DNA of 64,000 nt from Bettongia penicillata ogilbyi (taxonomy: Eukaryota; Chordata; Mammalia; Diprotodontia; Potoroidae): contig JAJHZJ010000121.1 of NCBI GenBank assembly GCA_023548195.1, positions 2,542,220 through 2,606,219 of the forward strand. The letters are read 5' to 3'. Both the position numbers and the translations under genes were made by a program. This document shows positions 36,111 through 48,560 of this stretch, in pieces. Each line of letters begins with the position of its first letter. The first letter of the stretch is position 1. The notes beneath the pieces were generated by a model. That model saw nothing but the letters and a program-made list of their open reading frames with translations, made no database searches and was not told the origin of the DNA.

Positions 36111-37359
36111 AGCTTTAGACCTGATATTAGAAGATAAGGTTTTGATCCAAGTTCCTGTTCTTACCGCTACTTGTGTGATCATAGGCCAGCAGCCTCTCTG
36201 AGTCCTTTTCTTCATATGTGCACCCCAAAATGCTATATAAATATGAATTGCTATATTTAGTAAATATAATTTTAAAAGTGTTTTACTGAATTGAAGAATG
36301 TTACTATGGCTGCTTGTCAGGTACATTCAGTAGGAATCTTCACTAATATTATAGCGACAGAATTCGGGTTCATTGAATAATTTATAGCCTGTAACCTCAA
36401 TACACACTGTCCCTTTTGTACTTGAATATTAAGTAGAATATAAGTTGTATAATGGTCATCCAAATTACTGGTCTTATAATTATAGCTAGAGGTAATAGCT
36501 AATAGAAGGTTTCAGGTTTTAGGTTTGAATAAATATATAGCTGATTGTGTAATTTTTTATTGAACTTTTGTTTATTTTATCAATGAAGGGGAAAAGAAAA
36601 AGATTAGAATATTTATCTACTCTCAGCCAAATAATTTTCTTTAATAACATTCTTAGTCGCAAATTTTAAATTTTTTTAGTTAAAGATTTTTTTAAAAAAA
36701 AGATAGCCCTTTCTCTATGATAGTGATTCTCTCCCATTTAAAAAAATACCACCGTGATAAAAATCTGTTTAATGCTTTTTAGAGGATAAATACTATTCTA
36801 ACTTATAAAAGTTTGGACTGCTAATAAATATGAGTGGTATAGTATGTTGTGCTACTACTTAGCTAACCTACCTGGAGCAAATCACTCTTGGGCCTCAGTT
36901 TCCTCATTTGTAAATTTTTCTTTTACTTATCAGGCCTTGGAGACAGGAAGGGAGACAGTACCCCAAATACCCTTTTTATTCAAGTGGAAAAGGGAGCATA
37001 TGGGAGAAGGTGTTGAGTGGTGCTACAATTTGTGTACTAGTGGCCAGAGTTTGGTTATGGATATTCACATTGTAGACATGATTTGGGATTTATAGGTTTT
37101 TCTTTGGTTTAGGTTTACAAGTATTTTACTTTGTTTCAGTAGTTTGTTGACTTTGTCATTAAATGATTCAGTGATATTCTGGTGAGGAATTTTTTCCTAA
37201 GTTTCTTAGGAATAGGTGTATACAATTAGTGACCTGCAAGATTCATCTAATTTTTTTTTTCCTGAGACTGTTTTGCCTTGGTGAATTGATAAGTGAGGTT
37301 TTTGTAGCTTTGGTTTTTATTATCATAAAGGAATACTATTCAGATTTAAGTTACATGCT
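36111..37359. other. UBAC2 intron 4, mostly unassigned
   Basis: Short MIR-like stretches occur at 36115-36225 and 36845-36920 ('gcctcagtttcctcatttg'). The rest is AT-rich intron. Confidence 0.5.
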
Positions 37360-37930
37360 GGGACCTCTTCGATATTTATGCAGTGGGACTTTAGGTAATC
37401 TCTTTAATTTTCTAAACTTCAATTTCTCCGTCTATAAAACGGGAATAATTGATTTGATTGAACACAAGAAAGCAGACCCATATGATCTTTTGATCCCTTT
37501 TAGCTTTGAGATTTTACTCTTGTTGCAGTCTTAGCCATTACAACATAAACTTGTTGAGGGCAGGTACTATTTCACTCTTGTATTCCCATTGCCTGGAACA
37601 TAGTAGGTGCTTTACTAAATGCTAATTTATTGATTGATCTTTTAATTAAGGCCCACCCCATGTCCCTTCTTCTAAAAAGCCTTCCTTTCTTTCTTCAGGA
37701 TATTCATTCTTTCTTTGACCTTTCATAGTACTTTGAACTCTTCTTATTCTCTGATTACCCTCTCTTTGACTTGGTACTTATTGACCTAACTGCGCTATAA
37801 TGATACTATATTTTTGTATGTGAGTTCCATGTCAGGGATGGGACCCTGTCTTAATTATCTTTTATTTTCCTTAGTACTTAAAATGATGCTCTGAACATAC
37901 TTGAATCAGTGCAAGGATCTGTCATTTTAC
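37360..37930 (+). mobile_element. MIR and L2-tail fragments
   Basis: A MIR core at 37380-37460 ('ccgtctataaaacgggaa'), an L2 tail at 37545-37640 ('cttgttgagggcaggtacta', 'catagtaggtgctttactaa'), then L2-like 3' UTR wording to about 37930. Confidence 0.6.
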
Positions 37931-38945
37931 TGATGAAGGTACTCTTACAGTAGAAGTATAGGTCACAATACCTCCATCTTTTTTCATTCTGGACAGTTAT
38001 ACCTGTGAAGGATAACACAAATTATGTAAATTATATGAAGATAGCAAGATAGTTTTGTTATCCAAGAAGTTATTGCATGGAATTTATTGTATGAATTAGT
38101 TAACCATACATTGCTTTAAACTTTTCATGCATCTTATTAAGCTTTATAACACATGGATTTAAATTTCATACATGCTCAGAAAGATAAATTTTATGCTATA
38201 CTGCCACCTACAGGCAAAATGTACAAAAGAGGTACATACCTCTTGACCTATTCTCCCATTCAATAAACTTGTGTCAGAGTTGAGAAGAATATGAGGGCTA
38301 TGCTATTTTTCCCTAATAAAAGGAACTTCAGTTAAATTTTTAAATAAAAAGTAGCTAGTTGGATTCACTATAAATGAGATAGTCTGGCAAATTTTAAAAA
38401 CTTCTTGTAGCATAAATAAAACCTTAAATAAGATTGAGCATGATTAGTACATACTGAAAGATTTCACTACACGTTGACATTTTAAAACAAATGAATTTAT
38501 TGGCCTTTTAAGAAATACTTTTTTCAAGTTTGTAATTCACCTGGCTCTTTAAACAGAGCTACGGTTTGCCAGAAATGTAGAATATAGAAAAGAGGACCAT
38601 TTATGTGACCCATATATTTACGATATACATATACCCATATGACCCATACATATATGTACATGTATATAACCCATATATATACAAGAATAAAAACATCAAA
38701 ACTAATAAGTAACAATAAGATATAAAGAGGTTGTGCATTTTTTTAAGTTTGGAGAAATTTTCAGGTGTGAAATTGTTATAAAAACCAGTGTGAAATTACT
38801 ATAAAAGTTTGGCAGAAACAATTTGTTTTATTTTGGGGAAAACAATATATATGCATATACTTTTTATATGCAGATTAAGTAACTATGTGGACAGTGATTA
38901 ATTAGCATCCATATTTAAATTATGAGGGAAAGGAAAGAAAAAAAT
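37931..38945. other. UBAC2 intron 4, nothing recognised
   Basis: AT-rich, with an impure TATA/CATA repeat at 38620-38690. Confidence 0.5.
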
Positions 38946-39110
38946 AGGATTTATATAGTACCTACTCTGTGCCAAGAGCTTTATAAATATTATCTCATTT
39001 GGTCCTCACAGCTGTCCAGGGTCACACAGCTTCTAAATGTCTGAGACTAGATTTGAATTCAAGTATTCCTGACCCTAAGCCCAGTACTCTATCCAGTATA
39101 TCACCATAAG
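38946..39110 (-). mobile_element. MIR-like SINE
   Basis: 'agtacctactctgtgccaag', 'tctcatttggtcctcacag', 'agggtcacacagcttctaaa' and 'ccagtactctatccagtata' are reverse SINE blocks. Confidence 0.8.
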
Positions 39111-39382
39111 AAATCATTGTATTTGCCAACTGTTCCATCATTCTAGAACATTTTCATATGCTACGTATGAACAAAGATTACCCCCAAAAGACCAGTTTTT
39201 GTTCAGATATTTTTGCTGAAATTTTTAGGAGTAAAAACTTAGGTTTCTAAAAATGGATTTGGAAGTTTTAGAAAAAGAAAATAAAATGAAAAATGGAGGG
39301 GGGAAAGGGCTGTGGAAACAACAATAATAGCTAACATTTATATAATGCTTAAAATGAATGAAAAGTGAGTAGAACCTCAAAA

Positions 39383-39605
39383 GTGAATCAGTTAAACATT
39401 TATTAAGCACCTATTCTTTTCCAGGCACTTTGCCAGGGGTAGAGACACAAAGAAAGGCAAAAAAACCAGTCCTTGCTATGAGGGAGCTGACAGCTTAATG
39501 GTGGGGACAACATGCAAGCAACTGTACAAACAAGCTGCGTACAGGATAAATTAGAAATAATTAACACAGAGAAGGCACTAGCATTAAGGGGGATCAGAAA
39601 ACACC
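39383..39605 (-). mobile_element. L2 3' region (split copy)
   Basis: The + strand shows 'acatttattaagcacctatt', 'cacaaagaaaggcaaaaaaa', 'gagggagctgacagcttaat', 'acaggataaattagaaataa': the antisense of the L2 3' module. It is cut by an L1 and resumes at 40150. Confidence 0.7.
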
Positions 39606-40145
39606 TCTTTGTAGTATTTTATTTTATTATTTTATCATTTATTTTTAGTTTTCAGCATGTACTTTTATAAGATTTTGAGTTCTAAATTTTTCCCCTCCTT
39701 CTTCCCAAGGTGGTCTGCAATCTGATATAGGCTATACATGTACAATTATTACACGTATTTCCACGTTAGTCCTTTTGCGAAAGAGGAATCAGAACAAAAG
39801 GGAAAAAACATAAGAAAGGAAAAAACAAACAAAAAAAAGAAAATAGTAGGTTTCAATCTGCATTTACATTCTCTGTGCTTTCTCTGGATGTGGGATAGCA
39901 TTTTCCATCATGAGTCTTGGAATTGTCTTAGATCTTTGCATTGTTGAGAAGAGCTAAGTCTGTCAAAGTTGGTAATCTCACAATATTGCTATTATTATGT
40001 ACAGTGTTCTCCGGGTTTTTCTCACATCACTTAGCATCAGTTCACGCAAGTCTTTCTGTTTTTTTTCTGAAATCTGTCTGCTCATCATTCCTTATGGAAC
40101 AATATTATTTCACTACATTCATATACCACAACTTATTCACTTGTC
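39606..40145 (-). mobile_element. L1 3' end, inserted in L2
   Basis: Reverse L1 3' UTR/ORF2 end: 'aagattttgagttctaaatt', 'gctatacatgtacaatta', 'gaggaatcagaacaaaag', 'gcatcagttcacgcaagtc', 'ttcatataccacaactta'. Confidence 0.8.
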
Positions 40146-40149
40146 TGTG

Positions 40150-40850
40150 ATAGTTTAGCTGGGACTTGAAGGAAGCCAGGAGGTAGAGATGATGGGGGAG
40201 GTGATATAGTGGGACCTGATATGGGGGACAACCAGTGAAAATGCCCAGAGTTTGGAGATAGAGCTTCTTGTGCACGGAATGGCAAGGAGGCCAGTGTCAC
40301 CGGATCATAGAACATGTAAGGAAATATATGGTGTATGTAGACTGGAAGGGGCTGGAAAGTTGGGGGAGCAGGTTATGAAGGACTTTGAATAGCAGAGGAT
40401 TTCAAATTTGATCTAAGGCATTACTAGAGTTTCTTGAGTAGATGAATGACATGATGATCAGACCCAAGCTTTAGGAAGATCACTTTGGCAACTGAGTGGA
40501 GAATGGAGTCAGTTGAGGAAAGACTTTTGGTAGGTAGATCAAAGAGCAGGCTACCACAGCCATCCAACTGTAATGGGAGGAGGGCCTGAACCATGATGGT
40601 GGCAATGTCAGAAGAGGGAATGGGGGGTGTGCAAGAGACGTTACAAAGGTAAAATTGACAGATCTTGGCAACAAGAATGAGAAGAATGAAGAGTTGAGAA
40701 TGACATCTAGATTTCTGAGCCTGGTTGGCTAAGAGAATGATGGTGCCCTTGGCGCTACTGACAGCAGTAGGGATGATGATCCATCCAAAGAGGCTGGGGA
40801 GTTAGACAGGAGGAGGACCACTCTGTTACAGAAACCTAGAGAGAAGATTA
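40150..40850 (-). mobile_element. L2 LINE (split copy, ORF part)
   Basis: The reverse complement reads as L2: the + strand has 'gctgggacttgaaggaagcc', 'tatgaaggactttgaatagc', 'gaatgacatgatgatcagac', 'gaagatcactttggcaactg', 'tgacatctagatttctgagc'. It joins the piece at 39383-39605. Confidence 0.8.
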
Positions 40851-40857
40851 GGGATTA

Positions 40858-41965
40858 CATTGCTGGATCCTCCTCCAAATCATACCCTTCTAGTTACAGG
40901 GTTCTATCCTGGACCTCTTCTATATGCTACTTCACTTAATGATTTCATCAGTTCCCATGGATTCAATTACCACTTGTGCATTGATGATTTGCAAATATAC
41001 CTATTCTGCATTATTCTCTGCTGACCTCTTATTTCACATCTCCAAATGCCTCGCAGACATTTTTAATTGGATATCCAGGAGGCATATTAAACTCAACATA
41101 CCCAAAATAGAACTCATTATCTTTCTCCCTAAAGCCTTCCCCCACTCCCTTATTACTGTAAAGGGCAATATCATCTTCCCAGTCCCCCATGCATGCAATC
41201 TACCCTTCATCATCTCTCACCTCCCCTGTGAAAATTGCCAATGCCTGTCAATTTCATTTATTTAGCACCTCTTGAATATATGCGCATTTCTCCTGTGACC
41301 CTGCCACTACTCTGGTCTGGGCCCTAGTCACCTTATACTTAAACTACTTATGAGTCTTCCTGCCTCACATCTCTCCGCACTCTAGACTGCCCTCCATTCA
41401 TCTGCTAAAGGGTAAAGCTCAGGTCCTACCATATCACCTGCCCCAACCCCACCCCAAAGCTGGTGGCTCCTTTTTGTCTCTTGGATCAAATGCAAAATCC
41501 TCTGGTATTCTGAGCCCTTCATAACTTAGCACCCTCCTACCTTTCCAGTCTTCTTACACCTAATTTCCTGCCACATACTATTTGACCCAATGACACTGCT
41601 CTTCTGGCTGTTCCATGAACAGGACAATCCATCTTGTGGTTCCAGGTATTTTCTCTGGCTACCCTCCATGCCTGGAATGTTATTCCCTCCTCATCTCCAT
41701 ATCCTGGCTTTCCTTAAGTTCCAACTAAAATCCTGTCTTTCATAGGATTTTCAAATTCGTTTGTCTTTCCAAATCCCTCTTAATTCTAATACCTTCCTTC
41801 TCTCTGTTAATTATTTCCTATTTATCCTGTATTATAGCCTATTTGTTGTCTGCCCATTTAGATTGTGATCACCTCGAAAACAGGAACTGTTTTGACTCTT
41901 TGTATCAGAACTTAGCACATTGCCTAGCTATGTAGGAGCTTAATAAATGTTTATCAACTGACTAA
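40858..41965 (+). mobile_element. L2 LINE, 1.1 kb to its 3' end
   Basis: It runs from 'ttgctggatcctcctccaaa' through 'gcatattaaactcaacatac', 'actcattatctttctcccta', 'tggcacc'-type blocks, 'gagcccttcataacttagca' and 'ccatgcctggaatgttattc', to the terminal 'cttaataaatgtttatcaac'. One of the best preserved L2 copies here. Confidence 0.85.
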
Positions 41966-42007
41966 CTGACATTAGAAAAGGCTATGGAGAGCTCAAGAAG
42001 GAAGGAA

Positions 42008-42245
42008 ACAAACATTTATTAAAGACCTACTTACTATATGCCAGGCACTAAGTGGGCTAAGTGTTTTATAAATATAATCTCATATTATCCTCACAATCAC
42101 CCTGGGAAGAAGGTGCAATTATTATCTTTATTTGACAGTTAAGACAATTGAGGTAAAAATAGATTAAGTGACTTGTTCAAGGTCACACAGCTTCTAAGTG
42201 TCAGAAGTCAAATTTGAATTCAGATGTTCCTGACTCTAGACCCAG
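42008..42245 (-). mobile_element. MIR-like SINE
   Basis: 'aacatttattaaagacctac', 'atgccaggcactaagtggg', 'gttaagacaattgaggta', 'aaggtcacacagcttctaag' and 'ttcctgactctagaccca' are reverse SINE blocks. Confidence 0.8.
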
Positions 42246-42284
42246 AAGAATGAGGATTGACAAAAAGACATTAGATTTGACAAT

Positions 42285-42977
42285 TAGGAGCTTGTTGACC
42301 AATGGAACTCAATAGTCCAGTGTTTAATATAAAGTAGAAAATATAAATTATTTGGGAAAGAACCCTCTATTTGATAAAAATTACTGAGAAAACTAGAGAG
42401 CAGTCTGGCAGGCATTAGACTTAGATCTTATACATACACTATTCCATAATATATTCTAAAATATCTTAATATTAAAGATCATACTATAAAAAATTAGAAG
42501 GGAAGCAGATCACATGTGTCTTAACAGCTGTGAGTAGGTAGGGGTCTTAACCAAACAATTATAAAATATGAAACAGGTAACCTATACATGAAATTGAAAA
42601 ACTTCTGCATAGACAACATTAATTAGGATAAGAAGAGGAGGAGACAAATATCTTTGTATCAGATATTTCTGAAAAGAGTTTAGTATCCAAAATATATTGC
42701 ATGCACATACATTTACAAGCCACATAAACTTCTATAAGAGGATGTCATCAAAGTATATAAACAAACAGTTTTCAACAGAATGGTCTCAAAGCTTTAACAA
42801 CCACATGAAAGAATGTTCCAAATTGCTAATAGGAGAAGAGCAAATCAAAACAACTGCAAGGTTTTTCCTCACACTTTACAAATCAGCGAAAGTGACAAAA
42901 GGTGCAATAGTCAGTACTCGAGGGGTTTTGGAAAATAAGCACACTGGTTAATTTTTGGTGGAGCTATTTATTGGTAT
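42285..42977 (+). mobile_element. L1 ORF2 3' fragment (split copy, 5' part)
   Basis: It shows the L1 ORF2-end wording: 'gaaccctctatttgataaaa', 'ctagagagcagtctggcagg', 'aaacttctgcatagacaaca', 'gaagagcaaatcaaaacaac', 'ttttggtggagctatttatt'. The copy is broken at 42977 and resumes at 46599. Confidence 0.8.
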
Positions 42978-43440
42978 TGTTGTGGTGGTCGTCCTTCATT
43001 TTCTAAGAAGACCATGACATCAGAGAAATGATGACATGACTTGCACTTGACTTTGTTTTGAGGGAGGGAGGCCTGTGCAAGGTCACCAGCCTCACTTTCT
43101 CCTCCTGAGCCATCTGGTTCCAATGGTCAGATATTCATCAGGATGACTGGAGATGGCCCAGGGATGCAATGGGAGACCTTGGCTTTTTTAGACTAAGGTT
43201 TATTCAGGGGCTCACTTAGAGTGAGGTGCCCATTCAGTGGGAATGTCCCCTTTAATGAGCAAAAGAAAACAATATAAGTAAATCAAGCTAAGAAGAAAGA
43301 GCAACAGTTACTATTGATAATCACTCTGAAACCAGGAGGGTCCAGAAAACAGCCATCAAGTGGAGTTTGAGCAGGGAATTATTGTTGTCCAATCTATGGG
43401 CTTCAGAGTGCACTGGGTTTAAGGTTTTTGAGAAAGAAAA
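42978..43440 (-). mobile_element. Composite SINE-like repeat, copy 2
   Basis: Colinear with 5607-6085 ('gaagaccatgacatcagaga', 'tcatcaggatgactggagat', 'gtttgagcagggaat', 'cactgggtttaaggttttt'). It abuts the left target duplication of the block inserted in the L1. Confidence 0.7.
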
Positions 43441-43764
43441 GAAAAAGAGAGAGGAGTTTACTGACTGGAAGTGTTTCTTTGGCCAGAGAGACTCTTAGAA
43501 GCTGCTAAACCCCACCCCTTCCCAGCTAAAACCCAGCAGTTGATGCTTCCTTATCTGGTGTTATGTAACATGAGCCAGGATGCTGAGAACCAAGAGCAAG
43601 CAGAAGCCATGTCTTTTTTTGTAATGATAAGAAGTCAACTCATCAGAGAGCTATTCCTTTAAACAAAGAATAAATAAAAGGGGTGAAAGTCATTCAGGAA
43701 AACCAACCAATGGACCAAAAAAGTCTGATATTAAATGGAATGTTCCCATATTCCTGCAAAGAAG
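43441..43764. other. Unassigned sequence inside the inserted block
   Basis: It lies between the composite repeat and the HAL1-like start. It could be further 5' sequence of the composite element or unrelated target sequence. Confidence 0.4.
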
Positions 43765-46598
43765 AGGAGGAGAGGGGTGGAGCCAAGATGGCAGAGTATA
43801 AAGATGGACCTGCTGTAGCTCTCCCATAGCCTATAAAATACCTGTAAAAAATGACTAAATAATTTCTAGAGTAGCAGAAGTCACAAAATGACAGAGTGAA
43901 AGAGATTTCAAGCCCAAAGCAGCCTGGAAAGCTGACAGGAGGGGTCTATCGCACTGGGCTTGGAGTGGAGCACAGCCCACAGAGCACAGCCCAGTCTTGG
44001 CCGCACACTGACAGGACTGGAGCAGGTTGCAGGGTATAGAATCATGGGTAGCAGCTGCGGTTCATAGATTCCTTAACCTACAAACCCCCAAAACAGCTTC
44101 AAAGGTCAGTGAGAAAGCTCTTTCACCTGGGTGAGAAGGGAGCAGGGTCCTGCCCTAACCCCAGGCCCAGGGCAGCAGAAATCATTGTGGTACAGCTTCC
44201 AGTTTTGGAGCCCTCAGCCTAAAGACCCTGAGGGAATTGAGAGGCTGAACTGAGTCTCAACCCTGAGTGGCAGTCCTGGGGTAAGGAAGAATGCTGCTGT
44301 GGTGGAGCTGGTAGAAGTTCTGGAGAGGGAATCCTACTCACAGACCCTGGGCAGAAAAGCTTGTGGTTACTCCCAGACCAGAGCACAGGCCAGGAGAGGA
44401 GTAAGCTCTCCTCCCTTGATTGTGCCACCTTGGAGGAACTGAGAACTTACAGGTCCCTAAAGTATATCCTCCACTTGACAAAAGATTCAGAAGTCAAGTA
44501 ACTGACTGGGAAAATGTCCAAAAAGGGGGAAAAATATAAGACTACAGAAGGCTACTTTCTTGGTGAACAGGTATTTTCTTCCATCCTTTTGGATGGGGAA
44601 GAATAATGCATACCAGCAGAGGAAGACATCATAGTCAAGGATTCTGCATTCAAAACCTCCAAAATAAATATGCAGTAGTCTCAGACCTTGAAAGAACTCA
44701 AAAAGGATTTTGGAAATCAAGTAAGAGAGGTGGAGGAAAAATTGGGAAGAGAAATGAGAACAATGCAAGAAAATCATGAAAAGGGAGTCCACTGCTTGCT
44801 AAAGGAGAACCAAAAAAATGCTGAAGAAAATAACAACTTTAAAAATAGACTAACCCAAATAGCAAAAGAGGTTCAAAAAGCCAATAAGGAGAAGAATGCT
44901 AAAAAAAAAGCAGAATTAGCCAAATGGAAAAGGAGGTTCAAAAGGTCACTGAAGAAAATAGTTCTTTCAAAATTGGATTGGAGCAGTTGGAAGCTAATGA
45001 CTTTCTGAGAAACCAAGAAATTACAAAACAAAACCAAAAGAATGAAAAAATAGAAGATAATATGAAATATCTCATTGGAAAAACAGCTGACTTGGAAAAT
45101 AGATCCAGGAAAGACAATTTAAAGATTATGGGACTATCTGAAAGCCATGATCAAAAAAAGAGCCTAGACATCATCTTTCATGAAATTATCAAGGGTAGAA
45201 CCAGAGGATAAAATAAATATTGAAAGGAATCCACTAATCACCTCCTGAAAGAGATCTGAAAAGAAAAAACTCCTAGGAATATTGTAGGCAAAGTCCAAAG
45301 TTCCAAGGTCAAGGAGAAAATATTGCAAGTAGCAAGAAAGAAACAATTTGAGTATTATGGAAATATGATCAAGATATAACACAAGATGTAGCAGCTTCTA
45401 CATTAAGGGATCAAAGGGCGTGGAATAGGATATTCCAGAAATCAAAGGAACTAGGACTAAAACCAAGAATCACCTACTCAGCAAAACTGAGTATAATACT
45501 TCAGGAGAAAAAATGATCATTCAGTGAAATAGAGGACTTTCAATCATTCTTGATGAAAAGACCAGAGCTGAATAGAAAATTTGACTTTCAAACACAAGAA
45601 TCTAGAGAATCATGAAAAGGTAAACAGGAAAAGAGAAATCATAAGGGACTTACCAAAGTCAAACTGTTTACATTCCTACATGGAAAGATAATATTTGTAA
45701 CTCTTAAAACTTTTCTCATTACTTGGGGAATTGGAGGGATTACGCACACACAGAGCGCAGGGTAAGTTGCATAGGAAAGGATGATATCTAAAAAAATAAA
45801 ATTAAGGGGTAAAAGAGGAATATATTGGGAGGAGACAGAGAGAAATGGAACGGGGCAAACAATTTCTCATAAAAGAGGCAAGAAAAAACTTTATCAATGC
45901 AGTGAGAGAAAAGGAGGAGTGAGAGGGAAAAAGTGAAGCTTACTCTCATTACATTTGTCTTAAAGAGAGAGTAACATGTACACTCAATTTGGTATGAAAA
46001 TCTGGCTTATGCTACAGGAAAGTTGGAGAGAAGGGGATAAGTGTGAGGGGGGATGATAGAAGGCAGGGTAGATGGGGGGAAGGAGTAATTAGAAGTAAAC
46101 ACTTTTAGGGAGGGACAAGGTCAAAAGAGAGAATAGAATAAATGCAGAGGCAGGATAGGATAACTAAATATAGTTAGTCTTTCACAACATGACTATTATG
46201 GAATTCTTTTGCAAAACTACACATGTATAGCCTGTATTGAATTGCTTGCCTTCTCTGTGCAGATGGGTGGGGAAGGAGGAAGGAGAGAAGCTGGAACTCA
46301 AAGTTTTAGGAATGAATGCTTAGAATTGTTTTTGCATACAACTGGGAAATAAGAAATACAGGTAATGGGGTATAGAAATCTATCTTGCCCTACAAGTAAA
46401 GGTAGAAGATGGGGATAAGGGAAAGGAGGGGTGTGATAGAAGGGAGGGCAGATTGTGGGAGGGGGTAATCAGAATGCACTGTCTTGGGGTGGGAGGAGGG
46501 GAGAGATGTACACAGAGAAAATTTAGAACTCAAAATCTTGTGGAAATGAATGTTGAAAACTAAAAATAAATATAAATTTAAAACAATTTAAAAAGAGA
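43765..46598 (+). mobile_element. HAL1-like retrotransposon, copy 2
   Basis: It starts at 'ggtggagccaagatggcaga' and carries a 5' UTR unlike the tandem array of copy 1. It has an ORF1 region at about 44515-45615 with many frame breaks, and ends with purine-rich 3' UTR and an A-rich tail at 46598. As in copy 1 there is no ORF2 between ORF1 and the 3' UTR. The 12-base atttattggtat at 42966-42977 and again at 46599-46610 brackets this copy together with the composite repeat. Confidence 0.75.
44515..45615 (+). pseudogene. L1/HAL1 ORF1 remnant, multiply frameshifted
   Basis: Pieces in different frames align in order with copy 1. The coiled-coil part (LKKDFGNQVREVEEKLGREM) is at 44690-44750, the RRM-like part (RSRKDNLKIMGLSESHDQKK) at about 45100-45160, and the C-terminal part after 45380. 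A deletion before the acidic 'PEDKI'-like segment near 45195 removes part of the RRM. Confidence 0.8.
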
Positions 46599-47175
46599 AT
46601 TTATTGGTATAAACCTTTGGGGAAGTAATTTGGTATTGTTCAAGTAATGTGACTAAAATGTTGCTATTCTCTGATCCAGAGATCCCATTGGGCTTATACC
46701 CCAAGGAAAGCTTTAAAAAGAATGCCCTCATAAATAACTAAAGTAGTTATTGTGATAGCAAAGAATTAGAAACAAAGCAAATGCCCATCAATTGGGTAAT
46801 GATTAAACAAATTATGGTACCATGCATGTAGTGGAATGTTACTGTGATTTAAGAAATGATGAATGTGGTAAATTATAGAGAAGCATGGAAGATACTGCAT
46901 GGACTGATGCAGGGTGAAGTAAAGAGAACTAAGAAAACAGTATATACAATAACTGTAAAAATGTAAACAGCAAGAACAACTGTATGTACAAAAAATCAAA
47001 AGTGAATGCTGCAATATTACAAAGAAGCATCATGGGTCGCAAGAAGAGGTATGAGAAGACACTCCCAACAAACCACTTTGCAGAAGTAGGCAGTTATATT
47101 CTCAGATTTTTTCAGTATATTAGTTATGCTAATTTTTTCCTCTTTTTCTTCTTTTGTCTTTTAATGTAATATTTA
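46599..47175 (+). mobile_element. L1 ORF2 3' end (split copy, 3' part)
   Basis: It continues 42285-42977: 'ggaagtaatttggtattgtt', 'tctctgatccagagatccca', 'ggcttataccccaaggaaag', 'atgcccatcaattgggtaat', 'ggaatgttactgtg'. The end is diffuse. Confidence 0.8.
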
Positions 47176-47499
47176 TTATATGTGATAGTTCCCTGGGAAG
47201 TTTAGGAATATTAAAGGTTCCCTGGGAAGAGGAAAGGATGACCAAGTCAGGGTTTGCTAATCACTGAATTCAGGAAAGTTGTTAACCTTCTTTGGGAATC
47301 AGCCTTGTGTGATTTCTTCTCAGGCTAGCATCAGGTAAGCATCTCAGACCAGGAGAGCACTGTGTCCCAGGTTATGGAATAGTGTTTCCTATATCTACAG
47401 CAGACCGGGCCAGGACGGGATGTAGGAGGAAGGAATGGCATATCTTTCCTTCATTGCACAGACAGGATCCTGCAGGTGAGAAGAGACCAACCTAGGAGA
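47176..47499. other. UBAC2 intron 4, unassigned
   Basis: More GC-balanced than its surroundings, but no family recognised. Confidence 0.4.
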
Positions 47500-48055
47500 C
47501 TGGCACATAATGGAATGGCATGTCTGATTCCCTGGATGAAAGACCAACTAATAAACTTAAGTTGAAAACTTGAAATTAATGTTATAATGAGAAGGAAAGT
47601 GATCCAGTGTTGCCTGATGACAGACAGAATCCCAGAAGTCATGGAAGAGTAGCAACAAGCTCTAGAATAATTTACAAAAGAAGTAATTAGGAATCTGTTT
47701 AGGTTGTAAATTAGAGACCTTTATGAAAAAAATTTAAATCACAACAGAATTGGAAAAATGATGATAGAGAATTTCTCCAAAGTAGATGCTGTGAGAGAGA
47801 GAATATCAGATCTGCAATCCAAAAATATTGAAACGGAGAAAAATTTAGCCAACAGGAACCATACGAAAATATGTTAAAAGAACATATGAATTCTCTGCAG
47901 GCCCAAAGCTTGTCCTCTGCCTCCTTTGAGGAAGGATGTGCAGAGAATCCATAAAGATCATAGGTCTTCCAGAAGAACATAACAATTAAAAAAAAGTTTT
48001 AATCCTGGAAACCAAAAAATGTGCAAAACTTCTGAAAATAGACGAGAAAAGTTTG
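47500..48055 (+). mobile_element. Older L1-type ORF1 remnant
   Basis: An A-rich + strand with charged coding-like phrases, ending in an RRM-like 'KIIGLPEEHN' segment near 47955-47985 that parallels NLKIMGLPE in the HAL1-like ORF1. It is many mutations from an intact frame. Confidence 0.45.
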
Positions 48056-48500
48056 TTGTGTTCATCCTTCGTTGCCGAAGAAGCCCATGCCATCAGAGAA
48101 ATGATGACATGACTTGTACATGACTTTGTTTAGAGTGAGGGAGGGCTGTGCAGGGTCACCAGTCTCCCTTCTCCTCCAGAGCCATTGAAATCTAGTGACC
48201 AGATATTCATCAGGATGACTGGAGATGACCCAGGGTGTACCGGGCCCTTTAGGCCAAGGTCTTTACAGGTACTCACTTAGGGTGAGGTAATGCCCATTCA
48301 TTGAATAGGCCTGTTTAAGAAGTATCCAGGGCATAGCCCTTTTAATGAGGCCAAGAAAAAGAAAGACATCAGACTGGGAGGGAAACAGCAACAGTTACTA
48401 TTGACGATCACTCTGAAGCCAGGAGGGTCCAGAGGAGCCCTTAGGCAGGGGCACATTGGCGTCCCAGTTTCACAGTGCAGTAGGTTTAAGGTTTTGGGAG
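48056..48500 (-). mobile_element. Composite SINE-like repeat, copy 3
   Basis: Colinear with copies 1 and 2: 'catcagagaaatgatgacat', 'tcatcaggatgactggagat', 'actgggaggg', 'gcagtaggtttaaggttttg', followed by a purine-rich tract (48500-48560). Confidence 0.7.
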
Positions 48501-48560
48501 AGGACAGGACGGGACAAGACAGGGAAGGAAAGGAGAATAAAGGAGAGGAGAGGAGATGAG

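Noticed and set aside
35835..36326. 163-codon - strand ORF
   Set aside because: It is antisense to worn L2 and MIR sequence, has no domain, and shows no splice or start context.
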